Source: Mycobacterium angelicum (GTDB taxonomy: Bacteria > Actinomycetota > Actinomycetes > Mycobacteriales > Mycobacteriaceae). From it: a stretch of DNA of 64,000 nucleotides. Positions 22,783-34,877 of this stretch are shown here, piece by piece. The notes under the pieces were generated by a model, which saw only the letters and a program-made list of their open reading frames with translations, was not told where the DNA came from and ran no database searches. The position numbers were made by a program, and so were the translations under genes. The stretch covers positions 62,001 to 126,000 of the forward strand of contig NZ_MVHE01000009.1 in assembly GCF_002086155.1 (NCBI RefSeq), given 5' to 3'. Numbering within the stretch: position 1 is the stretch's first letter; each line of letters begins with the position of its first letter.

Positions 22783-24015
22783 ATGGCCACGATCCTGGCG
22801 TACACGTCCCCGGCTCGCGGGAATCTCTATCCGATGCTCGCGTTGCTGATCGAACTCCGGCGGCGCGGTCATCGCATCGTGTTGAAGACCCTCGCCGCGG
22901 GCGTCTCGACCGGCTGCGAGCTGGGGTTTGAGGCATCAGCAGTGGATCGCCGGATCGAAGCTGCGGTGATGACCGACTGGATGGCGCCCAATGGCCGGAC
23001 CGCGTTGAAAATGGCCTTCGCCGTTTTCGGGCAGCGGGCGGCATACGAGGTCGAGGATGTGCGCGCGGCCAGCGACACCGTACGGCCCGACGTATTGATG
23101 GTGGACGCGAACTGTTGGGGAGCGGCGGCGGCGGCGGAGGCCGGCTCGTTGCCGTGGGTGTCGTTCTGGGCGTTCACTCCTTTCCTGCGCTCGCGCGGTG
23201 CGCCGCCGTTCGGACCCGGTGTGCGTCCGTGGCCCGGCCCGTTGGGCCGGTTGCGGGATGCGGCGCTTCGTCCGCTGGTAACGACGCCATTCGAGAAGGC
23301 GCTCCTCGGCCCGCTCAAAGCGGTTCGTCAGGACGCCGGTGCGACGGCCGTTGGCAACGTCGACGAATTGCTGAGGCGCGCACCACTGATGCTCGTCGCC
23401 ACCGGCGAGCCGTTCGAATATCCGCACCCGGACTGGGGGGACTCCGTCGCGTTGATCGGGCCGTGCGACTTCGATCCTCCTGCGCCGGCACCCGAGTGGC
23501 TCGAAACCATCGACCGCCCCATCGTGTTGGTCACAACCTCGTCTGATCGTCAGGCCGACGACCGATTGCCGATTATCGCGATGGCAGCCTTGGCCGAAGA
23601 ACCGGTGCATGTCGTTGCGACATACCCGTCGGGGATGCCCGGCGATATTGCGGTGCCCGCCAATGCGACTGTGCGGGAGTTCGTGCCGCACGGACTGGTG
23701 CTGGACAGGGCGGTGGTGGCCATCACACATGGCGGAATGGGCAGCACGCAGAAAGCGCTTTCGCGCGGCGTGCCGGTGTGCGTCGTGCCCTTCGGCCGGG
23801 ATCAGTTCGAGGTCGCCAGACGAGTTGTGGCTTCCCGCAGCGGAACTCGGCTACCCGCCAGGAAGCTCACCGCGGAGAGGTTGAAAGACCAAGTATTGCA
23901 GGCGATGTCGATGTCTGACGGAGCGCAGCGAGTCGCCGAGGGCTTCCGGAGTACTGGCGGCGTCGCTCGCGGCGCCGACCTGATCGAGCGACGGCTTATC
24001 GGTGTCGGTTCCTGA
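22783..24015 (+). CDS. MGT/UGT-type glycosyltransferase (GT1-like)
   Basis: The 410-residue product begins MATILAYTSPARGNLYPMLALLIELRRRGH, the acceptor-side start of macrolide/UDP-glucuronosyl-type GT-B enzymes. The C-terminal donor domain has LVTTSSDRQ, VREFVPHGLVLDRAVVAITHGGMGSTQKALSRGVPVCVVPFGRDQFEVARRV in outline, including the HGGMGST and PFGRDQ motifs that hold the nucleotide sugar. It would glycosylate a small hydrophobic acceptor such as a lipid or polyketide. ATG at 22783 is chosen over the TTG directly before it. It is divergent from the cyclase gene. Confidence 0.85.
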   Translation: MATILAYTSPARGNLYPMLALLIELRRRGHRIVLKTLAAGVSTGCELGFEASAVDRRIEAAVMTDWMAPNGRTALKMAFAVFGQRAAYEVEDVRAASDTVRPDVLMVDANCWGAAAAAEAGSLPWVSFWAFTPFLRSRGAPPFGPGVRPWPGPLGRLRDAALRPLVTTPFEKALLGPLKAVRQDAGATAVGNVDELLRRAPLMLVATGEPFEYPHPDWGDSVALIGPCDFDPPAPAPEWLETIDRPIVLVTTSSDRQADDRLPIIAMAALAEEPVHVVATYPSGMPGDIAVPANATVREFVPHGLVLDRAVVAITHGGMGSTQKALSRGVPVCVVPFGRDQFEVARRVVASRSGTRLPARKLTAERLKDQVLQAMSMSDGAQRVAEGFRSTGGVARGADLIERRLIGVGS

Positions 24016-24025
24016 CACGTTCAGA

Positions 24026-25111
24026 TCAGAAGAGACCTTGCTTGGGCATGACGGTCGGCTTCACTCCGTACCGCGGTCCGGCGCCGACGCCGTTACCGGG
24101 TGGCACCATTGCGGGCGCAGGCGGTATCGCTGGGATCGATTCGTCCGCTTCGGGAACTGTCCAGCCGGTGCCGTCTAGAGAAGCGTTGTCGGCAACGGTC
24201 GTCGGCGCCGCGCTGTACCAAATTGCCGGCACCGACAGGTATCCAACCGAGGATGCATTGCCCAGACTTGCCACCGCCGGTGTTCGGCCGATGGGGGGCA
24301 CCGCCGCGGCGCCGGCGGCAGTGCTGCTGGCGGTGCCCTCGGCGTCGTCCTTCGCCGGCGCGGCGAGCCCCATGAAGCCCGTGCCAAAGTCGGCCCACAT
24401 AGCTTTGTTGTGATTGACGCCCTCCAACAGCGGAATGTCGGAAGCATCCAGACCGGAGAACAGCCTTACCGCGTCCAGGGCCGCCGCATCGGGTGCCGAG
24501 GCGACCGGGGACGCGAGGCTCATCACCACATCGGGCGCCCTGGCGATCAATTCGCCAAACCCCACCTCCTGCGCGGAGCCTGACGCGGCGTTCAGCTGCG
24601 GCGGTCTGGTCAGTGGGTTCAGTCTTCCGGCAACCGCGGAGGATGCCGCGTAGCCGTACATCACCGACGCGTCCTGGGCCCACATTTCGCCGTAGCGCGC
24701 CTCGGTGACTGAGATAGCAGTTACGTTTTCACCAAGGACGTCGGTCGCGATCAGTTGGGCCAACCGGGCTCTGTTGGCGGCGATCTCGGCCGGTGGGACC
24801 GTCATCGCGAAAGCTGTCTCAAAGGCGGCAGCAGACGCCATGGCCTGCGCCGCTGCGACCGCCGAAGATTCGGCGGTGCAAGTCAGCCACACCACCAGGG
24901 GCTGCGCCGCGGCGGTCATCGACAGCGCCGCGGGACCCATCCAATGCTCGGAAGCCAGACCGGCAATGACCGATTCGAACGAGGACGCTGCACGGCTCAA
25001 CTCGGCAGCTACGCCGTTCCACGCACTCGCGGCTGCCAATAGCGGCGCCGCGCCTGCACCGGCGTACATGCACGCCGAATTGACCTCCGGAGGTAGAGCC
25101 CCAAAATCCAC
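24026..25111 (-). CDS. PPE family protein, SVP subfamily
   Basis: The 361-residue product starts at GTG as MDFGALPPEVNSACMYAGAGAAPLLAAA (PPE domain to about residue 175) and carries the GxxSVPxxW motif as GYLSVPAIW near residue 302, which defines the PPE-SVP group. The tail ends in KPTVMPKQGLF. Such proteins are exported through ESX-5. It is an orphan with no adjacent PE or esx gene, and it converges on the glycosyltransferase gene with a 10-base gap. The 280 bases upstream, to the divergent L,D-transpeptidase, hold no recognisable gene. Confidence 0.92.
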   Translation of the reverse strand: MDFGALPPEVNSACMYAGAGAAPLLAAASAWNGVAAELSRAASSFESVIAGLASEHWMGPAALSMTAAAQPLVVWLTCTAESSAVAAAQAMASAAAFETAFAMTVPPAEIAANRARLAQLIATDVLGENVTAISVTEARYGEMWAQDASVMYGYAASSAVAGRLNPLTRPPQLNAASGSAQEVGFGELIARAPDVVMSLASPVASAPDAAALDAVRLFSGLDASDIPLLEGVNHNKAMWADFGTGFMGLAAPAKDDAEGTASSTAAGAAAVPPIGRTPAVASLGNASSVGYLSVPAIWYSAAPTTVADNASLDGTGWTVPEADESIPAIPPAPAMVPPGNGVGAGPRYGVKPTVMPKQGLF

Positions 25112-25391
25112 CGAATACGACCTCGAGCACCAACTATGCGACGCGGCGGCGCCAACCGCGTCGTTGTTGCCGTGTACCCAAAGACGGTAAAGACCGCTCG
25201 CGATGCGGTCCAGCCGGTGACGGTGTCGGCGAGTGATTCATTGAGTCTTCATATCGTTTCCTGACCGAGTCAGTCGTAACCAAATCGCGGCGAAGACTTG
25301 ACCGAGCTGCTCGCGCGCGCTGCGCAGCCCTGGATAGGAGCGCCCCTAACATCGTCAAGCGACAACGACGATTTGGTCATCTCAAAGGGTG

Positions 25392-26258
25392 ATGGAAACG
25401 ATGCGGGCATCCGTTCGATCGGTTTTGATAGCGATCGTGATCGCTGCGACAGTGGTCACTGAGCCAGCTGGTGTGCGCCTGGCGGCCATGAGTGCGCCGC
25501 AGGGATCTTTCGCCATCGCATCGGTCTTGCCCGGGTCCGGCTCGCTAGTGGGTGTGGCTCATCCGGTGGTGGTGACGTTGCGCAGGCCGATAGCCGACCT
25601 GGCTGATCGCCAGGCGGCCGAGCGCTCCCTAGCGGTCAGATCAACGCCGGTAATGACCGGCAGGTACGAATGGCTCGATAACAACGTTGTGCAATGGGTT
25701 CCCGATAGATTCTGGCCCGCGCACAGCACGGTGGCGCTTTCGGTCGGCGGACTGCGCACCGACTTCAAGACGGGTCCAGTGGTCCTCGGTGTTGCCGACA
25801 TCTCGAATCACACTTTCACCGTGAGCATCGATGGAGTCCAGGCAGAACCACCACCTGCGCTGCCGGCGCCGCACCACCGGCCGCACTTCGGAGAGGAAGG
25901 TGTCATGCCTGCCACGATGGGCAAGCCGGAATTCGAGACGCCCGTCGGAACCTACAGCGTGCTCGCGAAAGACCGCTCGGTGACTATGGATTCGAGCAGT
26001 GTCGGCATTCCGGTCGACGACCCCGAGGGGTATCGGCTCTCGGTCGATTACGCCGTCCGAATCACCAGCCGCGGTCTGTATGTGCACTCAGCTCCGTGGG
26101 CGGTGCAAGCAATGGGGGTCGAAAATGTCAGCCACGGCTGCATCAGCTTGAGCCCCGCCGACGCCGAGTGGTACTTCGACACGGTCAAGGTTGGTGACCC
26201 GGTCGTGGTGCGGGAAGGGGTTCCGCGAGAAGAGAAGTCGGCTGATCGGGTCAGCTGA
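25392..26258 (+). CDS. L,D-transpeptidase, single Ig-like domain
   Basis: The 288-residue exported protein has a signal peptide (MRASVRSVLIAIVIAATVVT), one Ig-like domain (about residues 35-135), a short Pro/His-rich linker and a YkuD catalytic domain ending in the active site GVENVSHGCISLSPADAEWYF. It would make 3-3 peptidoglycan cross-links, like the shorter Ldt1/Ldt3-type enzymes. Three start codons are possible (GTG 25389, ATG 25392, ATG 25401); the last has the best spacing to AAAGGG. The active site has Ile-Ser in place of the more usual Leu-Asn after HGC, which is noted as unusual. Confidence 0.88.
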   Translation: METMRASVRSVLIAIVIAATVVTEPAGVRLAAMSAPQGSFAIASVLPGSGSLVGVAHPVVVTLRRPIADLADRQAAERSLAVRSTPVMTGRYEWLDNNVVQWVPDRFWPAHSTVALSVGGLRTDFKTGPVVLGVADISNHTFTVSIDGVQAEPPPALPAPHHRPHFGEEGVMPATMGKPEFETPVGTYSVLAKDRSVTMDSSSVGIPVDDPEGYRLSVDYAVRITSRGLYVHSAPWAVQAMGVENVSHGCISLSPADAEWYFDTVKVGDPVVVREGVPREEKSADRVS

Positions 26259-26297
26259 ACGGACTGCAACGGAAGGCAACGGAAGGCGAAGTACTAC

Positions 26298-26339
26298 TCA
26301 GGGCGCTGGCGTCAGGGCGCTGTCGTCAGGGCGCTGGCG
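26298..26339. repeat. Three 14-bp tandem repeats across a stop codon
   Basis: TCAGGGCGCTGGCG, TCAGGGCGCTGTCG and TCAGGGCGCTGGCG lie head to tail; the third contains the stop and last codons of the leftward Ala/Pro-rich gene. Just upstream AACGGAAGGC is also doubled. Replication slippage would leave the protein unchanged because each unit brings its own stop. Confidence 0.8.
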
Positions 26340-26934
26340 GCGGGCCGGGCAGAACCACCGGGTCAGCCGTCAGGGCCGGCCCCGGATTAATTGGCACACC
26401 CTTACCCGCACCGGCCTGCTTCAGTAGCGGCGCGCTGGCCGGTGCCGCCTCAAGCGGCGCACCCGCTATCACCGGCGCGCCCAGCGGCAGCGGAGCGCCG
26501 ATGGGTACCGGAACGGCCGCTGGTATCGGAGCGGCAGCCGGTAGGGGAGCCGGCACCGGAGCCGCCGCGGGCACCGGAGCACCGAGCGGCACCGGAACGG
26601 CCGCTGGCACCGCGGCGGGCGCCGCCGCCGCGACAGGTGGACCCGGCAGGATCGCCGGCACCGGCGCGGCTTCGGCTACCGGCGCCGCGACTGCCGCCAT
26701 CTGGTCGATGCAGCCCGGGGTTCCGGCAGCCGCGGCGCCGACCGGGGCCGTGCCCGCCGGAGCTGCCGCCCCACTCATCTGAGAAATGCACGTGGGCCCG
26801 CCCAAAGGCAGCGGGGCAGCTCCCGCGCCGGGGCTGAGTGCCAAAGCCGCTCCACACAACCCAGCGCCGGCAAGCACCGTGATGCCGCATAGGTCAAACG
26901 CTTTCAACGGGCACTTCCTTGTCGTCGTGCTCAC
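26326..26934 (-). CDS. Secreted Ala/Pro-rich repetitive protein
   Basis: The 202-residue product has a basic start, a hydrophobic signal segment (about residues 14-40, cleavage near GAGAAP), two short segments each with one Cys (PTCISQMSG and PGCIDQMAA) that look like a duplicated unit, and a long low-complexity Ala/Pro/Val tail (PAAVPVPLGAPVPAAAPVP type) reaching the C-terminus. Composition resembles cell-wall-spanning Ala/Pro-rich mycobacterial antigens. It starts at GTG without a clear ribosome site. Function unknown. Confidence 0.65.
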   Translation of the reverse strand: MSTTTRKCPLKAFDLCGITVLAGAGLCGAALALSPGAGAAPLPLGGPTCISQMSGAAAPAGTAPVGAAAAGTPGCIDQMAAVAAPVAEAAPVPAILPGPPVAAAAPAAVPAAVPVPLGAPVPAAAPVPAPLPAAAPIPAAVPVPIGAPLPLGAPVIAGAPLEAAPASAPLLKQAGAGKGVPINPGPALTADPVVLPGPPPAP

Positions 26935-27156
26935 GAAGGATTTCCGCCGTCAAACGGGTCCGGCGGGAATTGGAACGATATCGCTATCGCGCAGGCGTTC
27001 TCTAGAAGAGGTGCTGAACTAGTTGTGGAACCGATACCGAGCAGGGTCGCGTCGTAACCGAGTCTTTTCCAAAAGATGAACGACCCAAGTGGGAGGACGC
27101 CGTCTTGCCGAGAACGAACCGCCTGGCGTCGTTGGTGGGATCGCTTCGAACCCTCA
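26935..27156. other. Intergenic stretch without a supported gene
   Basis: Together with the following weak open frame, about 630 bases between the secreted protein and the NHL fragment hold no well-supported intact gene. Short open segments in several frames suggest eroded coding DNA rather than regulatory sequence. No promoter or repeat stands out. Confidence 0.4.
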
Positions 27157-27486
27157 ATGACCCTCAAGACGGAGTTCGTGGTCCATTCCTTCGTGAACGC
27201 GTCGGCACAACTGCTCAACCCGCAGTACGGGCGGGAAGTCGCTCCCCACCTCGAACGGGTCGGAGCCCACATCGTTTATGGCGGCGTCGCGCCCTACCCC
27301 TCACCCGCAGCGTTTTTCGAGATGGTGAGCAGCGTTGACTACGCCGAGGTGCATGAGCACCGAGCCGCGGCATTAACTCGCGGCGACCTGATCCACGTCG
27401 ACATGGTCGCTCGTCGAATAGTCGCTCGTCCCAGTAGGCTTGCCGCTGCCTGTGCTTGGACTCGGTCGTGGCGTCGCTATGGATGA
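27157..27486 (+). pseudogene. Possible decayed gene (DUF1330-like pattern)
   Basis: A 109-codon frame from ATG reads MTLKTEFVVHSF then YGREVAPHLERVGAHIVYGG and SPAAFFEMVSSVDYAEVHEHRAAAL. The order of a YGxxVxPxLxxxGA segment, a glycine and an F-x-M-V-x-S-x-x-Y segment recalls DUF1330/dimeric alpha-beta-barrel proteins, but identity is faint and the flanks are out of frame. There is no ribosome-binding site. I regard it as a probable remnant, with low certainty. Confidence 0.3.
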
Positions 27487-27563
27487 CCGTCAAGGTCGAG
27501 TAGAGCCGCCACGAGCTATCGCGATGGACTCGTTGAGAGCTCAAGGGGGACAAGGGTTACAAC

Positions 27564-27879
27564 TCATCTGCTGAGCGTTAATTTCACCACCTGGCCAAAG
27601 CTGCCGCTGTCCAGGACGTACAAGTTGCCCGCACCATCCACCGTCACGTCTTGCGGACCGTTGAGGACGTTGACGGGCAACACAATTGGCGGCGACGTCC
27701 CGGCTGCCAATTCCAGCAGCCGTATAGTGTCGACGTCTACGACATACAGGTTTCCAGCGGTGTCCATACCCAGGGTGTGCAGGCCGGTCAGTGGCACCTC
27801 GGTCTGAGCACCGGATCCGGCGCCCAACTTCACCACCCGGCACTCGGCGTCGTCGTTGACATAGACGTTGCCGGCGGTC

Positions 27880-27880
<1 letters not shown>
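27564..27880 (-). pseudogene. Truncated NHL beta-propeller fragment
   Basis: About 105 codons encode at least two NHL repeats: AGNVYVNDDAECRVVKL, LHTLGMDTAGNLYVVDVDTIRLLEL and GPQDVTVDGAGNLYVLDSGSFGQVVKLTL, closely like the extracellular propeller of PknD and related mycobacterial proteins. A full propeller needs five or six repeats. On its 5' side the frame runs at about 27880 into DNA that codes for a PGRS repeat on the opposite strand, which reads here as Pro-rich nonsense, so the fragment lacks a start, signal peptide and most repeats. It is best seen as the 3' end of a broken gene. Confidence 0.7.
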
Positions 27881-31050
<3,170 letters not shown>

Positions 31051-31351
31051 TCATCACGCGCGGATCACATACGTATCACGGTGTTATTACTGAACTGCCA
31101 TAGAATCCTCAAAATCGATGCAAATTGAATTCATACCGGCGATGTGACGAGCCCCTGGTTCATCAGTGGTAGCTTCTCCTAAACCCGTTACCGCTCTTGG
31201 GATTCGACGTCTTCACCGGCGCGCTGATGGTGTACGAGTTCAGCCCCGCGGCCTAGTGGAGAAGCAATGGCAGCGTCTCCGAACCGAAGGTGAGCGCGCC
31301 GTGACCGTCTTTGGTTGGGCCGAAATCGACGAGACGTCCCGGCGCCCCAAA

Positions 31352-31388
31352 AACTATGTTGACAGTGTCATAGTTACAGTGTCACTAT
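31352..31388 (+). promoter_or_regulatory. Promoter/operator of the MerR-like gene
   Basis: TTGACA (31359-31364) and CACTAT (31383-31388) are 18 bases apart and the GTG follows seven bases after the -10, so the message is probably leaderless. Overlaid are a perfect inverted repeat AACTATG...CATAGTT (31352-31358 and 31369-31375) and the direct repeat ACAGTGTCA (31362-31370 and 31376-31384). Symmetry across a long spacer is usual for MerR-type autoregulation. Confidence 0.6.
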
Positions 31389-31395
31389 CGAAACC

Positions 31396-32022
31396 GTGGC
31401 CCAGGCGTGGACGTTGGACGAGCTGGTACGACGTGTAGCCGTCGCGCTGGCCGATCCTGCGTACCCGGGTGCGCCCAACGGGCGAGTGCGAGAACTGCCC
31501 AATCGGCGGGTCGTGCGCTGGTACACGACCACCGGTCTCGTCGACCGGCCCACCATGCAGGGGCGCACGGCGCTCTACGGAACGCGTCAACTGCTGCAGA
31601 TCATCGCTGTCAAACGCCGTCAGGCCGAAGGCCGCTCGCTTGCCGAAATCCAATCCGAACTGGCCGGGGCGACGGACAAGACGCTGCGCCGCGTCGCCGC
31701 CGTTTCCGATGAACTCCTGGCCGCCGAGCCGGCCGAGGCACTGCCATCGGTCGACACCTCGCAGCCGGCGCCCAGTAAGGAACGTCGCGGCGGCCGCAGC
31801 CGTTTTTGGGCGGACCCGCCCGCCGCGGCGGCGGTCAACGGCCACGGCGCTGACACTGTCACGACACTGGCTGCGGTGAACCTGCCCGGTGGCGCACTGC
31901 TTTTGCTGCCCGCTCGCCCCGACGAGGACGACATCGACGCGATCCACGCGGCTGCCCGGCCATTACTCGCACTGATGGCCGAACGCGGCCTGCTATCTCC
32001 CGACGAACGGAGCCAACCATGA
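31396..32022 (+). CDS. MerR-like transcriptional regulator
   Basis: The 208-residue product has an N-terminal winged-helix region of MerR type: TLDELVRRVAVAL, LPNRRVVRWYTTTGLVDRP, and GRTALYGTRQLLQIIAVKRRQAEGRSLAEIQ, covering residues 5-90. A disordered Pro/Ser/Arg-rich linker and a C-terminal segment (residues 150-208) with no metal-binding cysteines follow. It probably controls itself and the VIT-VWA gene with which it overlaps by four bases (ATGA). GTG is the start, at the predicted transcription start point. The signal sensed is unknown. Confidence 0.8.
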   Translation: MAQAWTLDELVRRVAVALADPAYPGAPNGRVRELPNRRVVRWYTTTGLVDRPTMQGRTALYGTRQLLQIIAVKRRQAEGRSLAEIQSELAGATDKTLRRVAAVSDELLAAEPAEALPSVDTSQPAPSKERRGGRSRFWADPPAAAAVNGHGADTVTTLAAVNLPGGALLLLPARPDEDDIDAIHAAARPLLALMAERGLLSPDERSQP

Positions 32023-34877
32023 CCGTCCGCATCACGTCGATGACCGACGAGGAGACGAGTCGCGCAGCCGCCACCGAGGACCGGGCGGCGCTGGGTGCGC
32101 TGCGAACCGAGCGGGGAAACCTGCCGCTGGATCGTATCCACCTGCGGGCGAACATTATTGGGCTGACCAGCCACGTCGAGCTGACACAGGACTTCGTCAA
32201 CGGCTTTGACGTACCTCTGGAAGCCGGCTACGTGTTCCCACTGCCAGATTGCAGCGCAGTCACCCGGATGCGAATTACCGCCGGTGCTCGCGTCGTCGAG
32301 GCGGCACTGCAGGAGCGAGAGGCCGCACGTCATGCCTACGACGAGGCGAACGAGTCGGGCCGGCACGCATCCATCGCAGAAGAGGAGCGGCCCGACGTAT
32401 TCACCATGCGGGTCGGCAACATCTTGCCCGGTGAAAAGGTAAGTATTGCAATAACACTCGTTAATCCATTGGCCTATGCGGATGGCCAGGCGACACTCCG
32501 TTTCCCGCTTGTGGTTGCCCCGCGCTATATCCCGGGCAGCCCGCTGCCGGGCGCTGCTGTCGGCGACGGCTACGCCGACGACACCGACGCGGCTCCCGAC
32601 GCGTCGCGCATCACCCCTCCGCTGCTGCTGCCCGGTTTCAAGAACCCGGTTCCGCTGACCATCGACGTGGGTATCGACCCCGCCGGCCTCACCCTCTCGG
32701 AGGTGCGCTCCAACCTGCCCATGGTGCACACCGACGACGGCCGTATCCAGGTACAACGCGGCGAGCGCGCCGATCGGGATTTCGTGTTGCGACTGGACTA
32801 CGGCGCCGACGGCCTCACCGACTCGCTCGTCTTGGTTCCCGACGCCGGCGGCGCCGGGGGAACCTATCAGCTCACCGTTGTCCCGCCGGTCTCAACCACG
32901 CCGCCGCGCCCGCGGGACGTGGTGCTGCTGCTGGACAGCTCGAGCAGCATGGACGGCTGGAAGATAGTGGCCGCCCGGCGCGCGGCGGCGCGCATCGTCG
33001 ACACGCTCAGCGACGACGACCGATTTGCGGTGCTGACATTCGACGACCGGATCGAACGTCCCGCCGGTTTGCCCGACGGGTTGGCCGAGGCCAGTGACCG
33101 CAACCGGTACCGCGCTGTCGAGCACCTCGCCCGCGTCGAAGCACACGGCGACACCGAACTGTTCTCGCCGTTGCGGCGGGCACTCGACCTATTGGGTGGG
33201 GCAGAGGACCGCGACGCCGCCATCGTGATCGTCACTGACGGGCAGGTTGGCAACGAAGACCAGCTGCTGCGCGGATTGTCCAGCGACCTGAGCCGGATTC
33301 GATTGCACGCCATCGGCATTGACCAGGCCGTCAATGCCGGACTCCTGGGCCGCCTCGCCAGCATCGGTGGCGGGCAGTGCGAGCTGGTGGAAAGCGAAGA
33401 CCGCCTCGACGAGGCGATGGGAGGCATCCAGCGCCGCATCGGCTGCCCGCTCGCCCACTCGCTGTCAGTCCATGCCGAGGGATTGGCGATTGTCGAGGAC
33501 ACCGCAAGTCCGGCCCGGTTGCCCAACCTTGTTGCTGGGGTCCCGCTGGTGCTGACTGGACGGTATCGAGGGGCCGCAACCGGCTCACTCACGCTGCGCG
33601 GCAATACCCCTGCGGGGGAAGAATGGTCGACCACCGTCGCCGGTCAACGCCGCGACGCCCCGGCGGTGACCGCGCAGTGGGCCCGTATGCATTTGCGTGA
33701 TCTCGAGGACCGCTATGCCTTAACAGGCACCGACGAGTCGGCGAAGCGAATCGTCGACACGTCGTTGCGATTCGGTGTGCTGTGCAGGTTCACCGCATAT
33801 CTGGCCGTCGACAGCCGCGTCGTCAGCAAGGGCGAACTGCAGCACCGCGTGCTGCAGCCCGTCGAACTACCGGCCGGATGGGACCAATACCCAACCAACC
33901 ACGATGCGGCCCCGAAACACCCGCGCGAAGCCAAAACAGTCAAGCTGCGCAACGTCATTGCTCTAGTGTTGGCCACTGCGTTGCTGGTCGGCTGCGGCTG
34001 GATCTGGTCGCTCGGCAAGGTCGGCCCCGCTGCCACGCACGATGGCGTGGTAGCCGGCAAGTTGACCGAGCCGGCCGACGCCGGCCTGCCGCGAACCAGA
34101 GGCGGCATTTCCGAAAGTCCGCCGTCGCCACCGGGAATCACCGACGAAATCGCGAAAGCGCCACTGCCGCAAACCCCTCCGGCTACCGTCGCACGCGACG
34201 TCATCACGACGGGATCGCTGCAGTTGGTCGTCACCGAGCCGGCACAGGTAGCGGACCGGCTTGTCTCCGCGGCCACCGAGGCCGGCGGGCGGGTGGACTC
34301 CCGGTCGGAGCGATCCGGTTCTCCTCTGCAATCCGGGTCGCCGGTGGTTGATCTCGTCTTGCGCATTCCCTCCGACAAGCTCGACGGAGTCCTGGCCGAG
34401 ACGAAGAAGCTCGGCGTGGTCACGTCGATGTCGATCGGCCACACCGACGTCACGTCGCAGCGCGTCGACCTCGATGCCCGCATCGAGGCACTACAGACTT
34501 CGGTCAATCGACTGCTGCAGCTGATGAGCCGGGCGGATAACACCGCAGACCTGCTCGCCGCCGAGTCTTCGCTGACTCAGCGACAGGCCGAGTTGGACTC
34601 CCTACGGGCCCAACGCGCTACCCTGGGCGACCAGGTCACCTATGCCACCATCAACGTCAACATCTCCGCACAACCGACGGTGACGCCGCGCACCGGTTTC
34701 CTTGGTTCGCTCGAACATGGTTGGCACTCAGTGCTTTCCACCGCCCACGGCGCACTGCTGACGATTGGCTTCCTGATTCCCTGGCTTCCGGTGCTGACCG
34801 TTCTCGTGCTGGCCCTCGTCGTGGTATTGCGCCGCAGGGGCCACGTGACGCGGTCGTCACGCGGTCGACTTGAGTAG
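32019..34877 (+). CDS. VIT-VWA-DUF4349 fusion membrane protein
   Basis: The 952-residue protein starts with a VIT domain (about 20-155; GYVFPLPDCSAVTRM and MRVGNILPGEKVSI), then a VWA domain (about 300-470) with an intact MIDAS motif DSSSSM and TDGQVGN, then helical sequence. At about residue 640 a second unit begins that looks like a former signal peptide, KLRNVIALVLATALLVGCGW, followed by a DUF4349 domain (VITTGSLQLVVTEP, coiled-coil ALQTSVNRLLQLMSRADN, TYATINVNI) and a last membrane helix (PVLTVLVLALVVVLRRRG). Separate VIT-VWA and DUF4349 proteins are common; the fusion is unusual. It is co-transcribed with the MerR-like gene. Its end overlaps the convergent lipoprotein gene by 21 bases. 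Confidence 0.85.
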   Translation: MTVRITSMTDEETSRAAATEDRAALGALRTERGNLPLDRIHLRANIIGLTSHVELTQDFVNGFDVPLEAGYVFPLPDCSAVTRMRITAGARVVEAALQEREAARHAYDEANESGRHASIAEEERPDVFTMRVGNILPGEKVSIAITLVNPLAYADGQATLRFPLVVAPRYIPGSPLPGAAVGDGYADDTDAAPDASRITPPLLLPGFKNPVPLTIDVGIDPAGLTLSEVRSNLPMVHTDDGRIQVQRGERADRDFVLRLDYGADGLTDSLVLVPDAGGAGGTYQLTVVPPVSTTPPRPRDVVLLLDSSSSMDGWKIVAARRAAARIVDTLSDDDRFAVLTFDDRIERPAGLPDGLAEASDRNRYRAVEHLARVEAHGDTELFSPLRRALDLLGGAEDRDAAIVIVTDGQVGNEDQLLRGLSSDLSRIRLHAIGIDQAVNAGLLGRLASIGGGQCELVESEDRLDEAMGGIQRRIGCPLAHSLSVHAEGLAIVEDTASPARLPNLVAGVPLVLTGRYRGAATGSLTLRGNTPAGEEWSTTVAGQRRDAPAVTAQWARMHLRDLEDRYALTGTDESAKRIVDTSLRFGVLCRFTAYLAVDSRVVSKGELQHRVLQPVELPAGWDQYPTNHDAAPKHPREAKTVKLRNVIALVLATALLVGCGWIWSLGKVGPAATHDGVVAGKLTEPADAGLPRTRGGISESPPSPPGITDEIAKAPLPQTPPATVARDVITTGSLQLVVTEPAQVADRLVSAATEAGGRVDSRSERSGSPLQSGSPVVDLVLRIPSDKLDGVLAETKKLGVVTSMSIGHTDVTSQRVDLDARIEALQTSVNRLLQLMSRADNTADLLAAESSLTQRQAELDSLRAQRATLGDQVTYATINVNISAQPTVTPRTGFLGSLEHGWHSVLSTAHGALLTIGFLIPWLPVLTVLVLALVVVLRRRGHVTRSSRGRLE

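Noticed and set aside
31166..31438. 90-codon plus-strand frame upstream of the MerR-like gene
   Set aside because: It overlaps the promoter repeats and the start of the regulator in another frame, has no ribosome site and resembles no protein.
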